DNA of 64,000 bases from Aldrovandia affinis (GCA_029706075.1 JAINUG010000087.1:3342929-3406928), one strand, 5' to 3'; counted from the stretch's first letter, positions 45,999-57,800 are shown. The notes: generated by a model from the letters alone, not told the origin. Translations and numbers: made by a program.

Positions 45999-46588
45999 GT
46001 TCTCTCTCAGGGGCAGGTGCAGAGTGGGCTGCGCTCTGGGATCCGCGTGGCTCAGGGGAACTACATCCGCATCACCGTCATGAAGCCCATCCCAGTGCAG
46101 GTGGACGGGGAGCCCTGGATCCAGGCCCCGGGACAGATCATCATCTCTGCCGCCGGGCCAAAGGTCAGACACAAGGGTCAAAGGTTAGGCATGGGAGTGC
46201 CTCAGCCTGCCCAACACTGGGAATGTAACCCTGTGTGGGAATGTGCCCTACAGGGACACTTTTATCACATGGTGTCAGCACACCTTTGGCAAATTTATGC
46301 TCTCATAAGGTACCACCTGTGGAAATAGCTTTGTAACGATTTTTTGTGCTATATGAGTGGTTTATTTAGTGCTGTCATTTGTTATATGCCATAATAAAGC
46401 ACAGAATTAGCTAATTCAGGTGTTAAAAGCAGGCTTTCTTTTTCTTTTTTAATTGAAATCTTCCGATTTCCATAAACTGTGACCAGGTGCGCATGCTGAG
46501 GAAGTCAAAGAGCAAGCAGAAGAAACAGACTGGCAGCTTGAAGGACACTAGGACAGAGACCGCAGCACCGAGCAACGGGGGCCATTGA
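11696..46588 (+). CDS. dgkq: Diacylglycerol kinase theta (complete, 23 coding exons, 916 aa)
   Basis: Phosphorylates diacylglycerol to phosphatidic acid using ATP, ending DAG signalling at membranes. Exons: 11696-11918, 19454-19533, 29761-29860, 30913-30998, 31920-32045, 33555-33708, 34701-34757, 35010-35110, 35466-35680, 38854-38944, 39341-39395, 40096-40157, 40338-40488, 40598-40636, 41183-41298, 43034-43185, 43675-43823, 44135-44313, 44548-44648, 45138-45284, 45567-45678, 46011-46163, 46487-46588. They sum to 2751 nt with consistent phases and no internal stop. Domains: three C1 domains (about 45-92, 106-152, 167-218), acidic Ser-rich linker (257-275), Ras-associating domain (about 276-375), a second RA/PH-like region (381-552), kinase catalytic domain with GGDGT at 619-623 and PLGTGND at 649-655, accessory domain (713-883), basic tail. 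Three C1 plus RA is diagnostic of the theta type (human about 942 aa). Start: the ATG at 11696 has good context (GGCATGG); an in-frame ATG at 11624 is less likely. Confidence 0.97.
14874..14927. mobile_element. Fragment of hAT-like element end
   Basis: AAACCGTGATATTGAGTAGT and TACCATACTGTCACAGCCCTA. In complement this reads TAGGGCTGTGACAGTATGGT, close to the terminal sequence of the element at 1332-2274. Only one end was recognised. Confidence 0.5.
15404..15427. repeat. GT microsatellite
   Basis: About 12 GT units in dgkq intron 1. Confidence 0.9.
19138..19170. repeat. Perfect 14-bp stem hairpin in dgkq intron 1
   Basis: AGCCCATAGATTTA, loop ATTTA, then the exact complement TAAATCTATGGGCT. 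It lies 280 bp upstream of exon 2. Too short for a pre-miRNA as seen. Confidence 0.8.
19454..19533 (+). CDS. dgkq: dgkq exon 2: second half of C1-1
   Basis: Residues 75-101, [20 protein letters not shown]. Ligands C76, H81, C84 and C92 complete the H-X12-C-X2-C-X11-C-X2-C-X4-H-X2-C-X7-C pattern. Acceptor CCCCACAG. Confidence 0.96.
22107..22152. repeat. GAGT tetranucleotide microsatellite
   Basis: About 11 uninterrupted GAGT units, followed by a purine-rich GGGAG/AGAG stretch to about 22215. Confidence 0.93.
23370..23860. other. CpG-rich block inside dgkq intron 2
   Basis: CG dinucleotides are frequent throughout (for example GCGCTCTCGCGCAG, CGCCGCGCG, CTTCGCGAGCGC). Adjacent intron DNA is CpG-poor. 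Long open frames on both strands here reflect GC content; none is recognisable. It could be an internal promoter or an enhancer CpG island. Confidence 0.5.
24189..24228. repeat. TG/TA compound microsatellite
   Basis: TGTGTGTG, TATATATATATA and ACATACACGCACAC blocks in dgkq intron 2. Confidence 0.85.
24510..24830. other. Second CpG-rich block in dgkq intron 2
   Basis: CpG-dense stretch including GTCCGCTCGCGTTAATCGGC and AGCGGCGCCCGCGGTAACG. No coding exon recognised. Confidence 0.45.
24981..25124 (-). mobile_element. SINE (family B, L2-like tail), truncated
   Basis: Antisense copy: tail GCATTTAGCAGACACTCTTA, then CATGCAATCCGTTTATACAG. It is cut off after GCAAGGGTACTG, so the tRNA-like head is missing. 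Confidence 0.75.
26175..26326 (-). mobile_element. SINE (family C) with tRNA-like head and L2-like tail
   Basis: In complement: box A-like TGGCTCAGTTGGTAGAGCAC, box B-like GGGTTCAATTCCC, the body ACTGAAAAATGTATGCATTC, and tail GTCGCTTTGGATAAAAACGT. Same subfamily as 61197-61322. Confidence 0.8.
27264..27521. repeat. CA-rich compound tandem repeat with higher-order units
   Basis: CA blocks are interrupted by repeated ATTCAAGTGCACCCATATAC-AAACGTG and TCCCATTCAAATG inserts. Each insert occurs at least twice, giving about 45-bp and 36-bp higher-order units. Confidence 0.85.
27959..28179 (-). mobile_element. SINE (family B), near full length
   Basis: In complement: head GCAGTGTAGTGTAATGGTTA (box A), box B region partly deleted (GGTTCAATTCCC), the body TTGTACCCTTGAGCAAGG, tail GGATAAGAGCGTCTGCTAAA. 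Antisense to dgkq. Confidence 0.85.
28437..28497 (+). mobile_element. SINE/L2 3'-tail fragment
   Basis: GTCACTCTGGATAAGAGCGT then CTGCTAAATGCC and AATGTAAATGTAAATG. Only the 3' tail is present, followed by an ATT-rich low-complexity run. Confidence 0.75.
29761..29860 (+). CDS. dgkq: dgkq exon 3: first half of C1-2
   Basis: Residues 102-134, [20 protein letters not shown]. Ligands include H106, C118, C121 and C133. Acceptor CCCCCCTCAG, donor GAAG|GTGAGG. Confidence 0.96.
29861..30912 (+). other. dgkq intron 3
   Basis: Contains one near-complete antisense SINE (30202-30437) and a C-rich stretch (29925-29955). Nothing else recognised. Confidence 0.8.
30202..30437 (-). mobile_element. SINE (family B), full length
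   Basis: In complement: GGCTGGCAGTGTAGTGTAAT head, box B GCAGGTTCGATTCCC, TTGTACCCTTGAGCAAGGTA, tail CGCTCTGGATAAGAGCGTCT, then TGCCTCAAATGTAAAATGTA. Best preserved family B copy. Confidence 0.88.
30913..30998 (+). CDS. dgkq: dgkq exon 4: second half of C1-2
   Basis: Residues 135-163, [20 protein letters not shown]. Ligands C136, H141, C144 and C152. Donor CAT|GTGAGT. Confidence 0.96.
30999..31919 (+). other. dgkq intron 4
   Basis: Contains a degenerate SINE tail (about 31806-31845, GTAAGTCACTCTAGAAAATA) and an ATT/AAT microsatellite (31852-31895). Otherwise unremarkable. Confidence 0.75.
31852..31895. repeat. ATT/AAT trinucleotide microsatellite
   Basis: ATT units followed by AAT units, which can fold back on each other. 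It ends 25 bp upstream of exon 5. Confidence 0.9.
31920..32045 (+). CDS. dgkq: dgkq exon 5: C1-3
   Basis: Residues 164-205, [20 protein letters not shown] and MRCEWCGIT. Ligands C181, C184, C199 and C202. 126 nt, phase 0 at both ends, so skipping it would keep frame but destroy C1-3. Confidence 0.96.
32046..33554 (+). other. dgkq intron 5
   Basis: Its centre is the minisatellite at 32605-33260. The remainder shows no recognisable feature. Confidence 0.8.
32605..33260. repeat. Minisatellite, about 21 units of ~35 bp
   Basis: Unit core is AGGTCTGTTTACAGTAGGGG followed by GCCCTGACCACACAC. Counting the GTCTGTTTAC core gives about 21 copies, several truncated (ending TTACACC, TTACCCC, TTACCAC). 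Each intact unit contains a polypyrimidine-poor but acceptor-like TCTGTTTACAG followed by TAG. Confidence 0.95.
33555..33708 (+). CDS. dgkq: dgkq exon 6: end of C1-3 and linker
   Basis: Residues 206-256, [20 protein letters not shown] with H207, C210 and C218 completing C1-3; then [20 protein letters not shown]. Donor TGG|GTAATC. Confidence 0.95.
33709..34700 (+). other. dgkq intron 6
   Basis: Contains a sense-oriented family A SINE (33875-34226). Nothing else recognised. Confidence 0.8.
33875..34226 (+). mobile_element. tRNA-derived SINE (family A)
   Basis: Head CTGATAGCGTAGTGGTCTAA, degraded box B (GGTTAGAAACC), the body GGCGTTTGGCTGTCCGCC, tail ATAATTGGCCACTAAATTGG. Compared with the copy at 4214, a stretch of the head body is shortened. 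Target duplication not clear. Confidence 0.8.
34701..34757 (+). CDS. dgkq: dgkq exon 7: acidic Ser-rich linker
   Basis: Residues 257-275, [18 protein letters not shown]. Small 57-nt exon between the C1 domains and the RA domain; phase 1 at both ends. Confidence 0.92.
35010..35110 (+). CDS. dgkq: dgkq exon 8: start of RA domain
   Basis: Residues 276-309, [20 protein letters not shown] then [14 protein letters not shown]. Matches the start of the DGK theta Ras-associating domain. Confidence 0.95.
35111..35465 (+). other. dgkq intron 8
   Basis: GT-rich from about 35303 to 35455, with mixed GTGTGTGCGC and TGTGTCTG blocks. No other feature. Confidence 0.8.
35466..35680 (+). CDS. dgkq: dgkq exon 9: RA domain, largest internal exon
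   Basis: Residues 310-380, [20 protein letters not shown], then [17 protein letters not shown] and [11 protein letters not shown]. Ends phase 2 with the Lys codon split. Confidence 0.96.
35681..38853 (+). other. dgkq intron 9 (3.2 kb)
   Basis: Contains a reverse-oriented family A SINE (35990-36352). The rest has no recognisable exon or repeat. Confidence 0.75.
35990..36352 (-). mobile_element. tRNA-derived SINE (family A), antisense, diverged
   Basis: Tail first on the + strand: TTTTCTCCCAATTTGGTGGC. The complement of the body reads GAATGGCTGTCTGCCCCCAG, with a box B-like GGGTTTGAACC in the head. Confidence 0.75.
38854..38944 (+). CDS. dgkq: dgkq exon 10: second RA/PH-like region
   Basis: Residues 381-411, [20 protein letters not shown] then [10 protein letters not shown]. 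Acceptor CAACAG, donor CAG|GTACAT. Confidence 0.94.
38945..39340 (+). other. dgkq intron 10
   Basis: Nothing recognised apart from a short GT run before the acceptor. Confidence 0.8.
39341..39395 (+). CDS. dgkq: dgkq exon 11
   Basis: Residues 412-429, [18 protein letters not shown]. Acceptor GCCATCAG, donor CAAG|GTGAGG. Confidence 0.92.
39446..39958. repeat. Minisatellite of 24-bp units in dgkq intron 11
   Basis: Unit GATCATTACTGTATCAGTGC+TGAA, with occasional extra GTATCAGTGCT 11-mers and A/G, A/C variants (AAGGTC, ATCTGTGC). Roughly 20 copies occupy most of the 700-bp intron. Confidence 0.95.
40096..40157 (+). CDS. dgkq: dgkq exon 12
   Basis: Residues 430-450, [20 protein letters not shown] then K. 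Matches the MDEQPLLDRLQDIR region of DGK theta. Confidence 0.93.
40338..40488 (+). CDS. dgkq: dgkq exon 13
   Basis: Residues 451-500, [48 protein letters not shown]. Donor AAGA|GTGAGT. Confidence 0.95.
40598..40636 (+). CDS. dgkq: dgkq exon 14 (39-nt microexon-like)
   Basis: Residues 501-513, [13 protein letters not shown]. Both junction codons are split; phases fit exons 13 and 15 exactly. Confidence 0.93.
40637..41182 (+). other. dgkq intron 14
   Basis: Short CA tract (40704-40728) and GT-rich acceptor-proximal stretch. Nothing else recognised. Confidence 0.8.
41183..41298 (+). CDS. dgkq: dgkq exon 15
   Basis: Residues 514-552, [20 protein letters not shown] then [19 protein letters not shown]. 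End of the regulatory half just before the kinase domain. Confidence 0.95.
41331..41520 (-). mobile_element. SINE (family B), head truncated
   Basis: Antisense: AGGCATTTAGCAGACGCTCT, CATACAATCCATTTATACAG, CTTGCTCAAGGGTACAACGA, box B GGGAATTGAACC. The copy stops at CTCTGAGTTAC, lacking box A. Confidence 0.85.
41603..41706. repeat. GT/GTCT compound microsatellite
   Basis: GT runs interrupted by CTGTCTGTCTGTGTCTG. Immediately followed by a 46-bp segment duplicated at 45489-45534. Confidence 0.92.
42725..42905 (+). mobile_element. Deu-domain-like SINE fragment
   Basis: GTTAAGAACGTAAGAATACA, ACGGGCCGTTCAGCCCATCT, then TGTTCCAGGCATTGACAACTC. This resembles the conserved central domain shared by old vertebrate Deu-SINEs. 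Assignment is from memory of that consensus; no head or tail recognised. Confidence 0.5.
43034..43185 (+). CDS. dgkq: dgkq exon 16: start of kinase catalytic domain
   Basis: Residues 553-602, [20 protein letters not shown] then [22 protein letters not shown] is the conserved DAGKc start. Acceptor TTTCCAG. Confidence 0.97.
43186..43674 (+). other. dgkq intron 16
   Basis: Pyrimidine-rich (CTGT/TCTC) from about 43560 to the acceptor. No element recognised. Confidence 0.8.
43675..43823 (+). CDS. dgkq: dgkq exon 17: ATP-binding glycine motif
   Basis: Residues 603-652, [20 protein letters not shown] then [13 protein letters not shown] (619-623) is the essential nucleotide-binding motif, intact here. 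Confidence 0.97.
43842..44062 (-). mobile_element. SINE (family B), near full length, in intron 17
   Basis: Antisense: CATTTAGCAGACGCTCTTAT, GTACCTTGCTCAAGGGTACA, box B GGGATCGAACC, GCCCACTTCCCTAACCATTA, CACTGCCG. It occupies about two thirds of the 311-bp intron. Confidence 0.87.
44135..44313 (+). CDS. dgkq: dgkq exon 18: catalytic domain
   Basis: Residues 653-712, [40 protein letters not shown]. Acceptor CCCCTCAG, donor AAG|GTAACC. Confidence 0.97.
44548..44648 (+). CDS. dgkq: dgkq exon 19: accessory domain
   Basis: Residues 713-745, [20 protein letters not shown] then [13 protein letters not shown]. Hallmark DAGKa start. Confidence 0.97.
44649..45137 (+). other. dgkq intron 19
   Basis: AT-rich, short direct repeat CTCAAAAATGTTCTCA (about 44750-44780). 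Nothing else recognised. Confidence 0.8.
45138..45284 (+). CDS. dgkq: dgkq exon 20: accessory domain
   Basis: Residues 746-794, [35 protein letters not shown]. Donor CCAG|GTTATT is a weak but GT-type site; phase fits exon 21. Confidence 0.96.
45362..45500. repeat. GT/TCTG microsatellite in intron 20
   Basis: TGTGTC units, then long GT runs with CTG interruptions. It fills half of the 282-bp intron and is followed by the 46-bp segment shared with 41701-41746. Confidence 0.93.
45567..45678 (+). CDS. dgkq: dgkq exon 21: accessory domain
   Basis: Residues 795-832, [20 protein letters not shown] then [17 protein letters not shown]. Confidence 0.97.
45679..46010 (+). other. dgkq intron 21 with GT tracts
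   Basis: GT microsatellites at 45840-45893 and 45957-45993. The second ends a few bases before the TCTCTCTCAG acceptor of exon 22. Confidence 0.88.
46011..46163 (+). CDS. dgkq: dgkq exon 22: end of accessory domain
   Basis: Residues 833-883, [49 protein letters not shown] is invariant across DGKs. Confidence 0.97.
46164..46486 (+). other. dgkq intron 22
   Basis: Contains an AATAAA-type signal at about 46391 and a T-rich stretch before the acceptor. Nothing else recognised. Confidence 0.75.
46487..46588 (+). CDS. dgkq: dgkq exon 23: basic C-terminal tail and stop
   Basis: Residues 884-916, [20 protein letters not shown] then [13 protein letters not shown] and TGA at 46586-46588. Lys-rich tail as in mammalian DGK theta, though the sequence diverges. 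Confidence 0.94.
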   Translation: MRMLRKSKSKQKKQTGSLKDTRTETAAPSNGGH

Positions 46589-46724
46589 CTCCCAGCGGTG
46601 CTTTAGTCACAGGGAGACCCCAACTCCCCTTCTTGGGCCGCAGAGATGGGACGGAGGCTGCCGCAGGAACACCTCCTCACCAGCAAGTCTTGTGCGCTTG
46701 TACTGAATGTTCCTGGAGTAGCAG

Positions 46725-46728
<4 letters not shown>

Positions 46729-46800
<72 letters not shown>

Positions 46801-46810
46801 CACACACACA
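46729..46810. repeat. CA microsatellite in dgkq 3' UTR
   Basis: About 40 CA units with a GA and a CC interruption, 140 bp after the stop codon. Confidence 0.93.
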
Positions 46811-48860
46811 CTTCCATGTGTCCCTTTACTGACCGGCCTGCCTGCTCCTGCTCTCAGGCCTTGGTTGTATTGAAAGCTCTAGGTAGGATCCTGAATGTCC
46901 CTGTCTGTGTGTGTGTTTTTTGTTGTTTTTTTGGCTTTTTCACATACTTGAACTTCCATTTGCTGTTGCAAATCTTACACCCATCGGCCAGAGGTCGAAC
47001 TGCTTAACTCTTTGCTTTGACTGTTGCACGTTACGCATTTGAGATAAGTGCATAGACTTCTCCTTGCTTGACAGATTTGTGACACGACGTGGTTTGTAAA
47101 GTAATGGAAATGAGTAATGATTTGCAAAAACTCAAACAATTTTCACGCCAACAGTGAACAAAGACATTGATCCACAGTTTAACAGTTGGAAATCTCTCGT
47201 ATTTCTTTGGTAATTGATGAGTTCACTTTTATAATTAGCTGTTTTCTAACCATATAAGCTGGCCCATAAAGTAATCTGCGACTAAACAATAATTTCCATC
47301 TTAAAAATATCCGCTCAAGTGATGACGATTGCTGAGCATTGCAATTACAATCTTCCCTCAACATTTCACCGTTGTGAAATTGTAACTGTTTGCAGAGTTT
47401 TGGACAGTCAGAGTAAAGAGAAGTATTCTTCTCTGAGTCACACACACAACATGGCCCCTGCCCTTCACTGCATCCCAAGGTCAAGTACAAGAAGCGCACC
47501 TCTCCGCACACACAATACCTCATATCCCTGGCTTATCGAGATCACATGGTGTTTACTGGATACTAGCATAGTCTGCCAATGTTTTCACAGCCTTATAGAT
47601 CACTTAAGTACCTAGGAAGTTGTCGAATCTAGACAAATCATTGACACATTGACTACAATAGACGTGTGTTTTGCTGATCAGTTTATTTGGTCCTGTGTTC
47701 CCTAACTGCAACCCACTGGTGTGGCATTGGTTTTGGTAGAGTTTAACAACCTTTTTTTACTGCGCCTATAACTGCTGTTGTTGTAACTTTTAACTTGCCC
47801 CAGAGCAGTGGTATCTAAAGTATGGCTGGGGGCAAATTTGACCCACAGAACTTCTCAGTTTGGCCCTGTGAAGGGGAAAAATACACTTGAGTATTTCCAT
47901 TTGCGTATTTCAAAAAGAGGCATTGTGGACCCTTTTCATGCTAAACGAAAGTGGATAAAGTTCCCTAAAAAGCTACAGTGTTTGAGTATTTAAATATGGG
48001 CATCTCTGGTTTGTGGATGGTTCATGGATGGCATAGACTGAAGATGATGTGTTTACTTGGCTGTGTTGTGCTTAACAAAACATGGCCACTTGCGATCCAA
48101 AGGGGCAAATTTTCTTGCTCTGGGACAAAACTGATGCTTAAATGTTTCCTTTCACACAGCACTCCTAAAATGACTATAAGGAACTGCTCTGCGCCGTATT
48201 CCTTATTGTAGAACACATGAACCTTTAAGATCATTGTGTATCACTGCATTTGCACTAAACAAGCTTTCAGTTTGAAGAGTTGAAATTGTTCCTACTCCAC
48301 CCCTTTGAACAGTCCTTTTCGTGTGTTGAAGTAGCCAGAAGAATGTGTTACCTTTCATATGTTTTATCTACAGTAACATGTGATGTTAACTTGTTCTGTT
48401 ACCTGGTGCTAGTGTGTTAAGTGCTGTGTGTATTGTGAATCTGTAAAGTGTCTTATAAACGGCAGACCACATGCAAGTCATTCGGATCTCTCTGGAACTT
48501 TCCGTGTTTATCTGAAGTTGTTACGATTAAGTGCAGGTCTTTCTAGGGTTTTAGACCCTAGGCAAACACAAGTTTATAATGCAAAAAATACTTCATTTTT
48601 CTCTCTATTTGTCTTAAAAAATGTTTTCAAAAATGTCAAATTCTTAAGCATTTCCCTCTGAGAAAAAACGTGGCACTGCTTTTATTTTGGTTCAACGCAA
48701 GGTTTTGTGTCCTTATTTAAAGAGGTGCTATATTAAAAAAGATGAAAATAAGAATTATTGTGTATGAGAACACTGGTTATGAATACAGATGATCTTTGAC
48801 ACACAGGCTAACGTATATAATTATAATAAAAATACAACTTTTTTTAGTTGCTGTGTGTAC

Positions 48861-48888
48861 AATAAATAAACCAAAAAAAGTTAATAAA
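48861..48888 (+). terminator. dgkq: Probable dgkq poly(A) signal cluster
   Basis: Three overlapping or close AATAAA hexamers (48861, 48865, 48883), followed by a GT-rich downstream element GACTTGTGTGTGTGTTTG at about 48917-48935. This is the classical arrangement for a cleavage site between them. Confidence 0.6.
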
Positions 48889-48905
48889 ACTTGTCCCATT
48901 CAGGC

Positions 48906-51790
48906 ACAGAGACAGAATGACTTGTGTGTGTGTTTGTCATTCCTCCTTTATACTTCTGCGAACAATAGGCTCTCAACTGCGAGCCCTGCTGCGATTGGCT
49001 CGTTATAACCTTGTGATCTTTCCACGGTCACTGGTAGGCTCACAGACTTCATGTCAGATATGGTTCCCTGTTGTGCTGTAGGTACTGCATGAGCTGTAAA
49101 CACCATGTTAACCCCTGATCAATTTTAAAGTCAACTTTAGTCATGGTAATATTCAGTGATTTGAACTTTAAAACTGTCCAGTTGTGTTTGGTATAGTTAC
49201 AGCCAAGCACAGTAGATTATTACATGCCTTTTAATTACTCTGTCGTTGGTGTATGTGGTTGGCCCTGTCTTGCAGTGCTTGTGGGTACTTTGGTGGGTAA
49301 GAACAACCTTCTCCCAACATTACCATAACATTGTAGAAAATTGAGGATGGACCGAGGTAATGAGAGCGCATGATAGATGATGCTCTCTGAATGGCCACCC
49401 CCTTTTCTCCAAATCCTGGACATTCAACCATCCTCATAACTATTATCTCACATTGTTTGCTTCAAAAATGGCACCTCAATAGACCAAGGGGACATGCCAA
49501 ATTACTGGCCAATGTCAAAGGTTGTGATCCCAAGTGGCCTGGCGGCCTCTTCTCAAGCTCTAGTTGTTGCAATGCAAGGCATTGAAATTTGAGAAAAAAA
49601 CTGACAAAATTTACTCAGGGTTATATTTAGTCAGTACAGAGAAACGATTGGATAAAGGCTAAATAGGCTAGGCTGCAGGCTTGGGGTTTTGACATTTTCC
49701 TCGCCCCCATGTGAAGTTGACCACACAGGTACAGCTGCTTTCCCTCCCATTCCATATTTCCGGCGTCACGCTGCGTCCTCTCAACGTTGCTACGACCGAC
49801 GTTAACAGCGCGAGCACATTACACAACGTAACTGCAACATTCGGAGAACGTCCTGTACGCGCTTATTGCTTTTCCACCATGCGCATTTCAGTCCTTTTTC
49901 CTGCTTTCCCTCCCGGACTCAAGGTGTCACAGGCTCCCGATTGGTGTAAGTTAAAGGAGGATTGTTCATAGGTACCGTGTTTGTGTTTAACATCGCCAAT
50001 ACTTGTGCAGCTTCCTGTCCACCGTGCCTGTCGCACTTAGACGAACCCTTCAGGCCAGTGCTATTTCTGTGACGTCTGTGGGCTTGAATTCCACGTAGTG
50101 CCTCTTAAAGAGCTTCTATAACGTAGTGGTGTTTACCTGTACTTAACAATACGATGTGTGTTCTGTGTGTTCCGCTGGTGCAGTTGAATATCTTTTGTGG
50201 AGGTTCAAGGTGTCTTGACCGAGAGCTAATGTGCCTCTGACTTCTGTTGATTGTTTTTTTTGTTTTTTTACGTTTTTCCCGTGATGGACAGTTATTCTCT
50301 GTTCATGGCTAGTGTGTTTTACTGACATGTTACCAGAGTTCAATGTTTTAACAAATATGTATATTTTTGAAGAGAGAGCTGTTTTTAATTTGAAATGTAA
50401 AGATAATTGCACTGACTAATGTTTTACAGATGCTTTTAAGTGTACATTTTGTGTAACATGAATGTTCAAATATATAACTATATATAGAGATATATAAATT
50501 AGATACAACAAAATGAAATACATGTGGGACTTTTTAGTATGGTGTTGATTGTCCTATTTTTATTGTTTCTTTGTACTGGTATGTTTCTGCCTACTGGCTC
50601 TTGGTCTATCCCATATGTACATGGCTGCACACACTTTCTTCCCCAAAAAGTGATCTAGGATCCTCTTACCCATCCCTAATTTACACCCCAGTCATCAAAG
50701 GGCCTGCATGTGGGAACATTGATCTAACTGGAACTCACCATCTACATCTATGTATGGGACCACCAACCTATCACACGCTTTATGTAAATTGACCTCTGAC
50801 ACAACAAGCGGTATCTGCCACTCAGAGATGGGTCTGACAGAGAATTAAAGGCAGACATTTTTATATTACACAAAATATGGTAAGACACATCAAAGCTTGG
50901 TGGGCTGGGCCCAAAAAGCAAAATAAATGAAGCATGCTCACTGCTCTTGCATTTCCATAATCAAGCGAAAGGCTAGCATCAAGTGCAAACTACCCAAAGA
51001 ACGATATTTGCAGCAACCTGCCAAGACACAGTAAATGCAACCAAATGGAAAGTAAATACTGACTAATGGCTTTCAAATGTAAAGCTACATGTATAGTGAA
51101 TTACAAAAGGAATTGCACATTGTGTTTCTGATCAATCCATGCCTTGTGACCGCATTATATTTCCTCCCAACATGTGTGAGTAGGGTTACCCCAGTCCTCA
51201 AAAGCCTCCACTCCAAAAAGTGGCCAAATATCTCCCAACTGTAAACTTTTTCTTTTGTTTTTTACAGCAAGTAAAATTATGGAACGATATTAGTGCCATC
51301 ACAAATTGAATCTGTAAGGCTTGAATTGATGGTTTGTAATTGAATTTAATTATTATTACATTCAACTTTTGAATATTCAATTTAAATTCACTTGCAAAAA
51401 TTCTTATTCAAGAAATATTAAAATTAATTTCACATGCTAATGTCTTCTGCCAGTCAAAATCCCAACGAATCACTGAGTAAAATAGCGAATATGGTAAAAG
51501 CAGCTCAGCTACATTTAGAGAATAGAACAGCGTTACCCAGCTGTCATCTCCTGTGAGGAAACGCACAAAAGTGCGTTTGTGAATGAAAAAGGGAAGTAAA
51601 CTCTTGCTGGAGTTGACGGTTGTTCTCCAGTTTTTGTTTGCATTACAAACATCTGTTCATAGAAGTAGTTTTCTGCATAATTTGAAACCAGTTGTGCAAG
51701 GTTTCACTCAGACTTGCTACATAAATAAACAATGTTTAATTTCAGTGGTTTTAGTTTCGCCGCCAGATGGCAACAAACCCAGATTAGACT
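48906..51790. other. Intergenic region between dgkq and nfkb1
   Basis: No gene recognised on either strand. A modestly CpG-containing stretch lies at 49740-49960 (TTTCCGGCGTCACGCTGCGT, GCTACGACCGACG). A TA-rich run lies near 50470-50500. Confidence 0.6.
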
Positions 51791-51992
51791 GCGATACGTC
51801 ACAGGGAATTTCCCGTAAGGAAGTCATATTCTCGTAATGTTGGCTGCAGTAGACGATCTTAGCTCGCTAACAAAACACAACTTGTATTGGGGGTGTATAA
51901 GTACACATGGTGCAATCATTTTAGCTCTCTTGCCAGTTGGTATCGTGGCACTGTTATCTACGCAAACCTGGACGTTGTCGGATTCGCAAAAC
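51791..51992 (+). promoter_or_regulatory. nfkb1: Probable nfkb1 promoter and 5' non-coding exon region
   Basis: A compact cluster about 1.0-1.1 kb upstream of the nfkb1 ATG: CRE half-site-like TACGTCA (51795-51801), kappaB site GGGAATTTCCC (51804-51814), ETS-like GGAAGT (51819-51824) and TATAAG near 51895. A donor-like AAAAC|GTAAGG at 51992-51993 could end a non-coding first exon, since the ATG exon begins at a splice acceptor (52897). The transcription start is inferred. Confidence 0.5.
51804..51814. promoter_or_regulatory. Consensus NF-kappaB binding site
   Basis: GGGAATTTCCC fits GGGRNNYYCC and is near-palindromic. It is located in the inferred promoter of nfkb1 itself, consistent with the known autoregulation of mammalian NFKB1. 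Confidence 0.6.
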
Positions 51993-52902
51993 GTAAGGTT
52001 AACATGTTGCTGTGTCAAATAATGTCAAAGAGTAGATATTGTAAAGCAAGTACGCAAAGTTTTTTGTTTCTTTTTTTCTTTGCTGTTCGCTAGCTAATTA
52101 TTGGAATTATATCCCTGACCTAAATGCAGTTTTGTCACCTTTGTTTACACGGTTGCAATCGCGTATTGTGATACTTGTGTGCTCATCAGGGAATACACTA
52201 GTTAACTGTTTTTGTTGTTGTTTTTACTTGAGGCTGCATATCCCGCGGGAGTGCCGGGTGAATGAACATGCAGCTAACCTTAGTGTGCAGGGCTTTGACG
52301 TTATGAGATATTACTTTGATGCCCGCGTATAGCCCTTGTGTGCTCTAAATTGATATCGTTACTACTAGTCTGAAACCGGCTTCAACCTGCTACCTTTAAG
52401 TCCGAGATTGGTATGGGTCGTGTTTATGAGATGTTGCGTGAGTTACCGTGAGCTTTGAAATTGCTGCTTGTTCAACCATTGCAGAATGTGCCGTGAAAGT
52501 TAACCCCAGCGAATATTGCCAGTTCTAACACACAATGTGTTAATTGCACGCAAAGGGCTGGGTGGGCATCCTCGTGATATAGTTAGTTTATGTAGCTATG
52601 CTGTTGGGGTAGCCACCTTTTGTGGGATGGTATGCAATGATCGGTACGTTATGAAATATACTTTATCGAGTGATGTCTCGCGAGTGTTTATTCTCAACTG
52701 TTTCTGTCAGAAACTAAGTTCTCCAACACACCTATGTGGGTAACGTTAAGTTCAGTGGTGGGAGAACTCGTTATTACCAGAACGATACAGGTTCGAAGCC
52801 CAGTTGGACCCCTTTAGGACACAGGTAAATTATCTAATGATCTAAAAAGCGGGCGTTAATGATCTAAAAAGAGTTGACCCTCTACATTTTAATGCAGACA
52901 CC

Positions 52903-57348
<4,446 letters not shown>

Positions 57349-57800
57349 TGAAGCAGTATTGCTTTGATTTCGAGTCTGGTACAAATATAGATATTCCCCC
57401 CCTCTTATCTTGTGTATCTTGGTATCTTGGTATCTTGTGCCAGAATTTTGAAAAGCCAACACAAAATGAACAAAAGGCTGCATCAAATTACTGCAAATCT
57501 GTCCTGTTTGTCATTCAGTTGTGTTTTGTTAATGTTATGTGTTTTGTTAGTATGCAAGTTGTAATGTTAAATGTGTTCATTTGTTTTCCGTTTGAAATTG
57601 TAGGTATACTTATTTTAGTTGAAATTGACATACACTTGATTGATACTCCCTACCCCAACCATTCTGTCTATGACATTGATTTGACTTTGTGACGGGAGAG
57701 TCGATGGACTTTTCTGGAACCCTAGCATGATTGTGAACAAGCTAGCTGAGTATCACAAAAGTTCTGCAGTTGAGATTTTAGGCTGGCTGGCTAGCTAGTT

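Larger units (their letters stand above)
46589..48905 (+). other. dgkq: Probable dgkq 3' UTR (2.3 kb)
   Basis: No ORF recognised. Begins after the TGA; includes a CA microsatellite (46729-46810) and AT-rich sequence. It ends at a cluster of AATAAA signals. A sequence near 47807 (CAGTGGTATCTAAAGTATGG) resembles one end of a Charlie-like hAT element, unsupported by a second end. Confidence 0.55.

Noticed and set aside
45301..46083. Open frames of VCVCVCV or HTHTHTH type in GT/CA repeats (also at 27056-27526, 41591-41791, 46603-46809)
   Set aside because: Pure microsatellite translations.
47800..48230. Possible hAT (Charlie-like) insertion in the dgkq 3' UTR
   Set aside because: Only one end-like sequence (CAGTGGTATCTAAAGTATGG); no matching inverted end or 8-bp duplication found.
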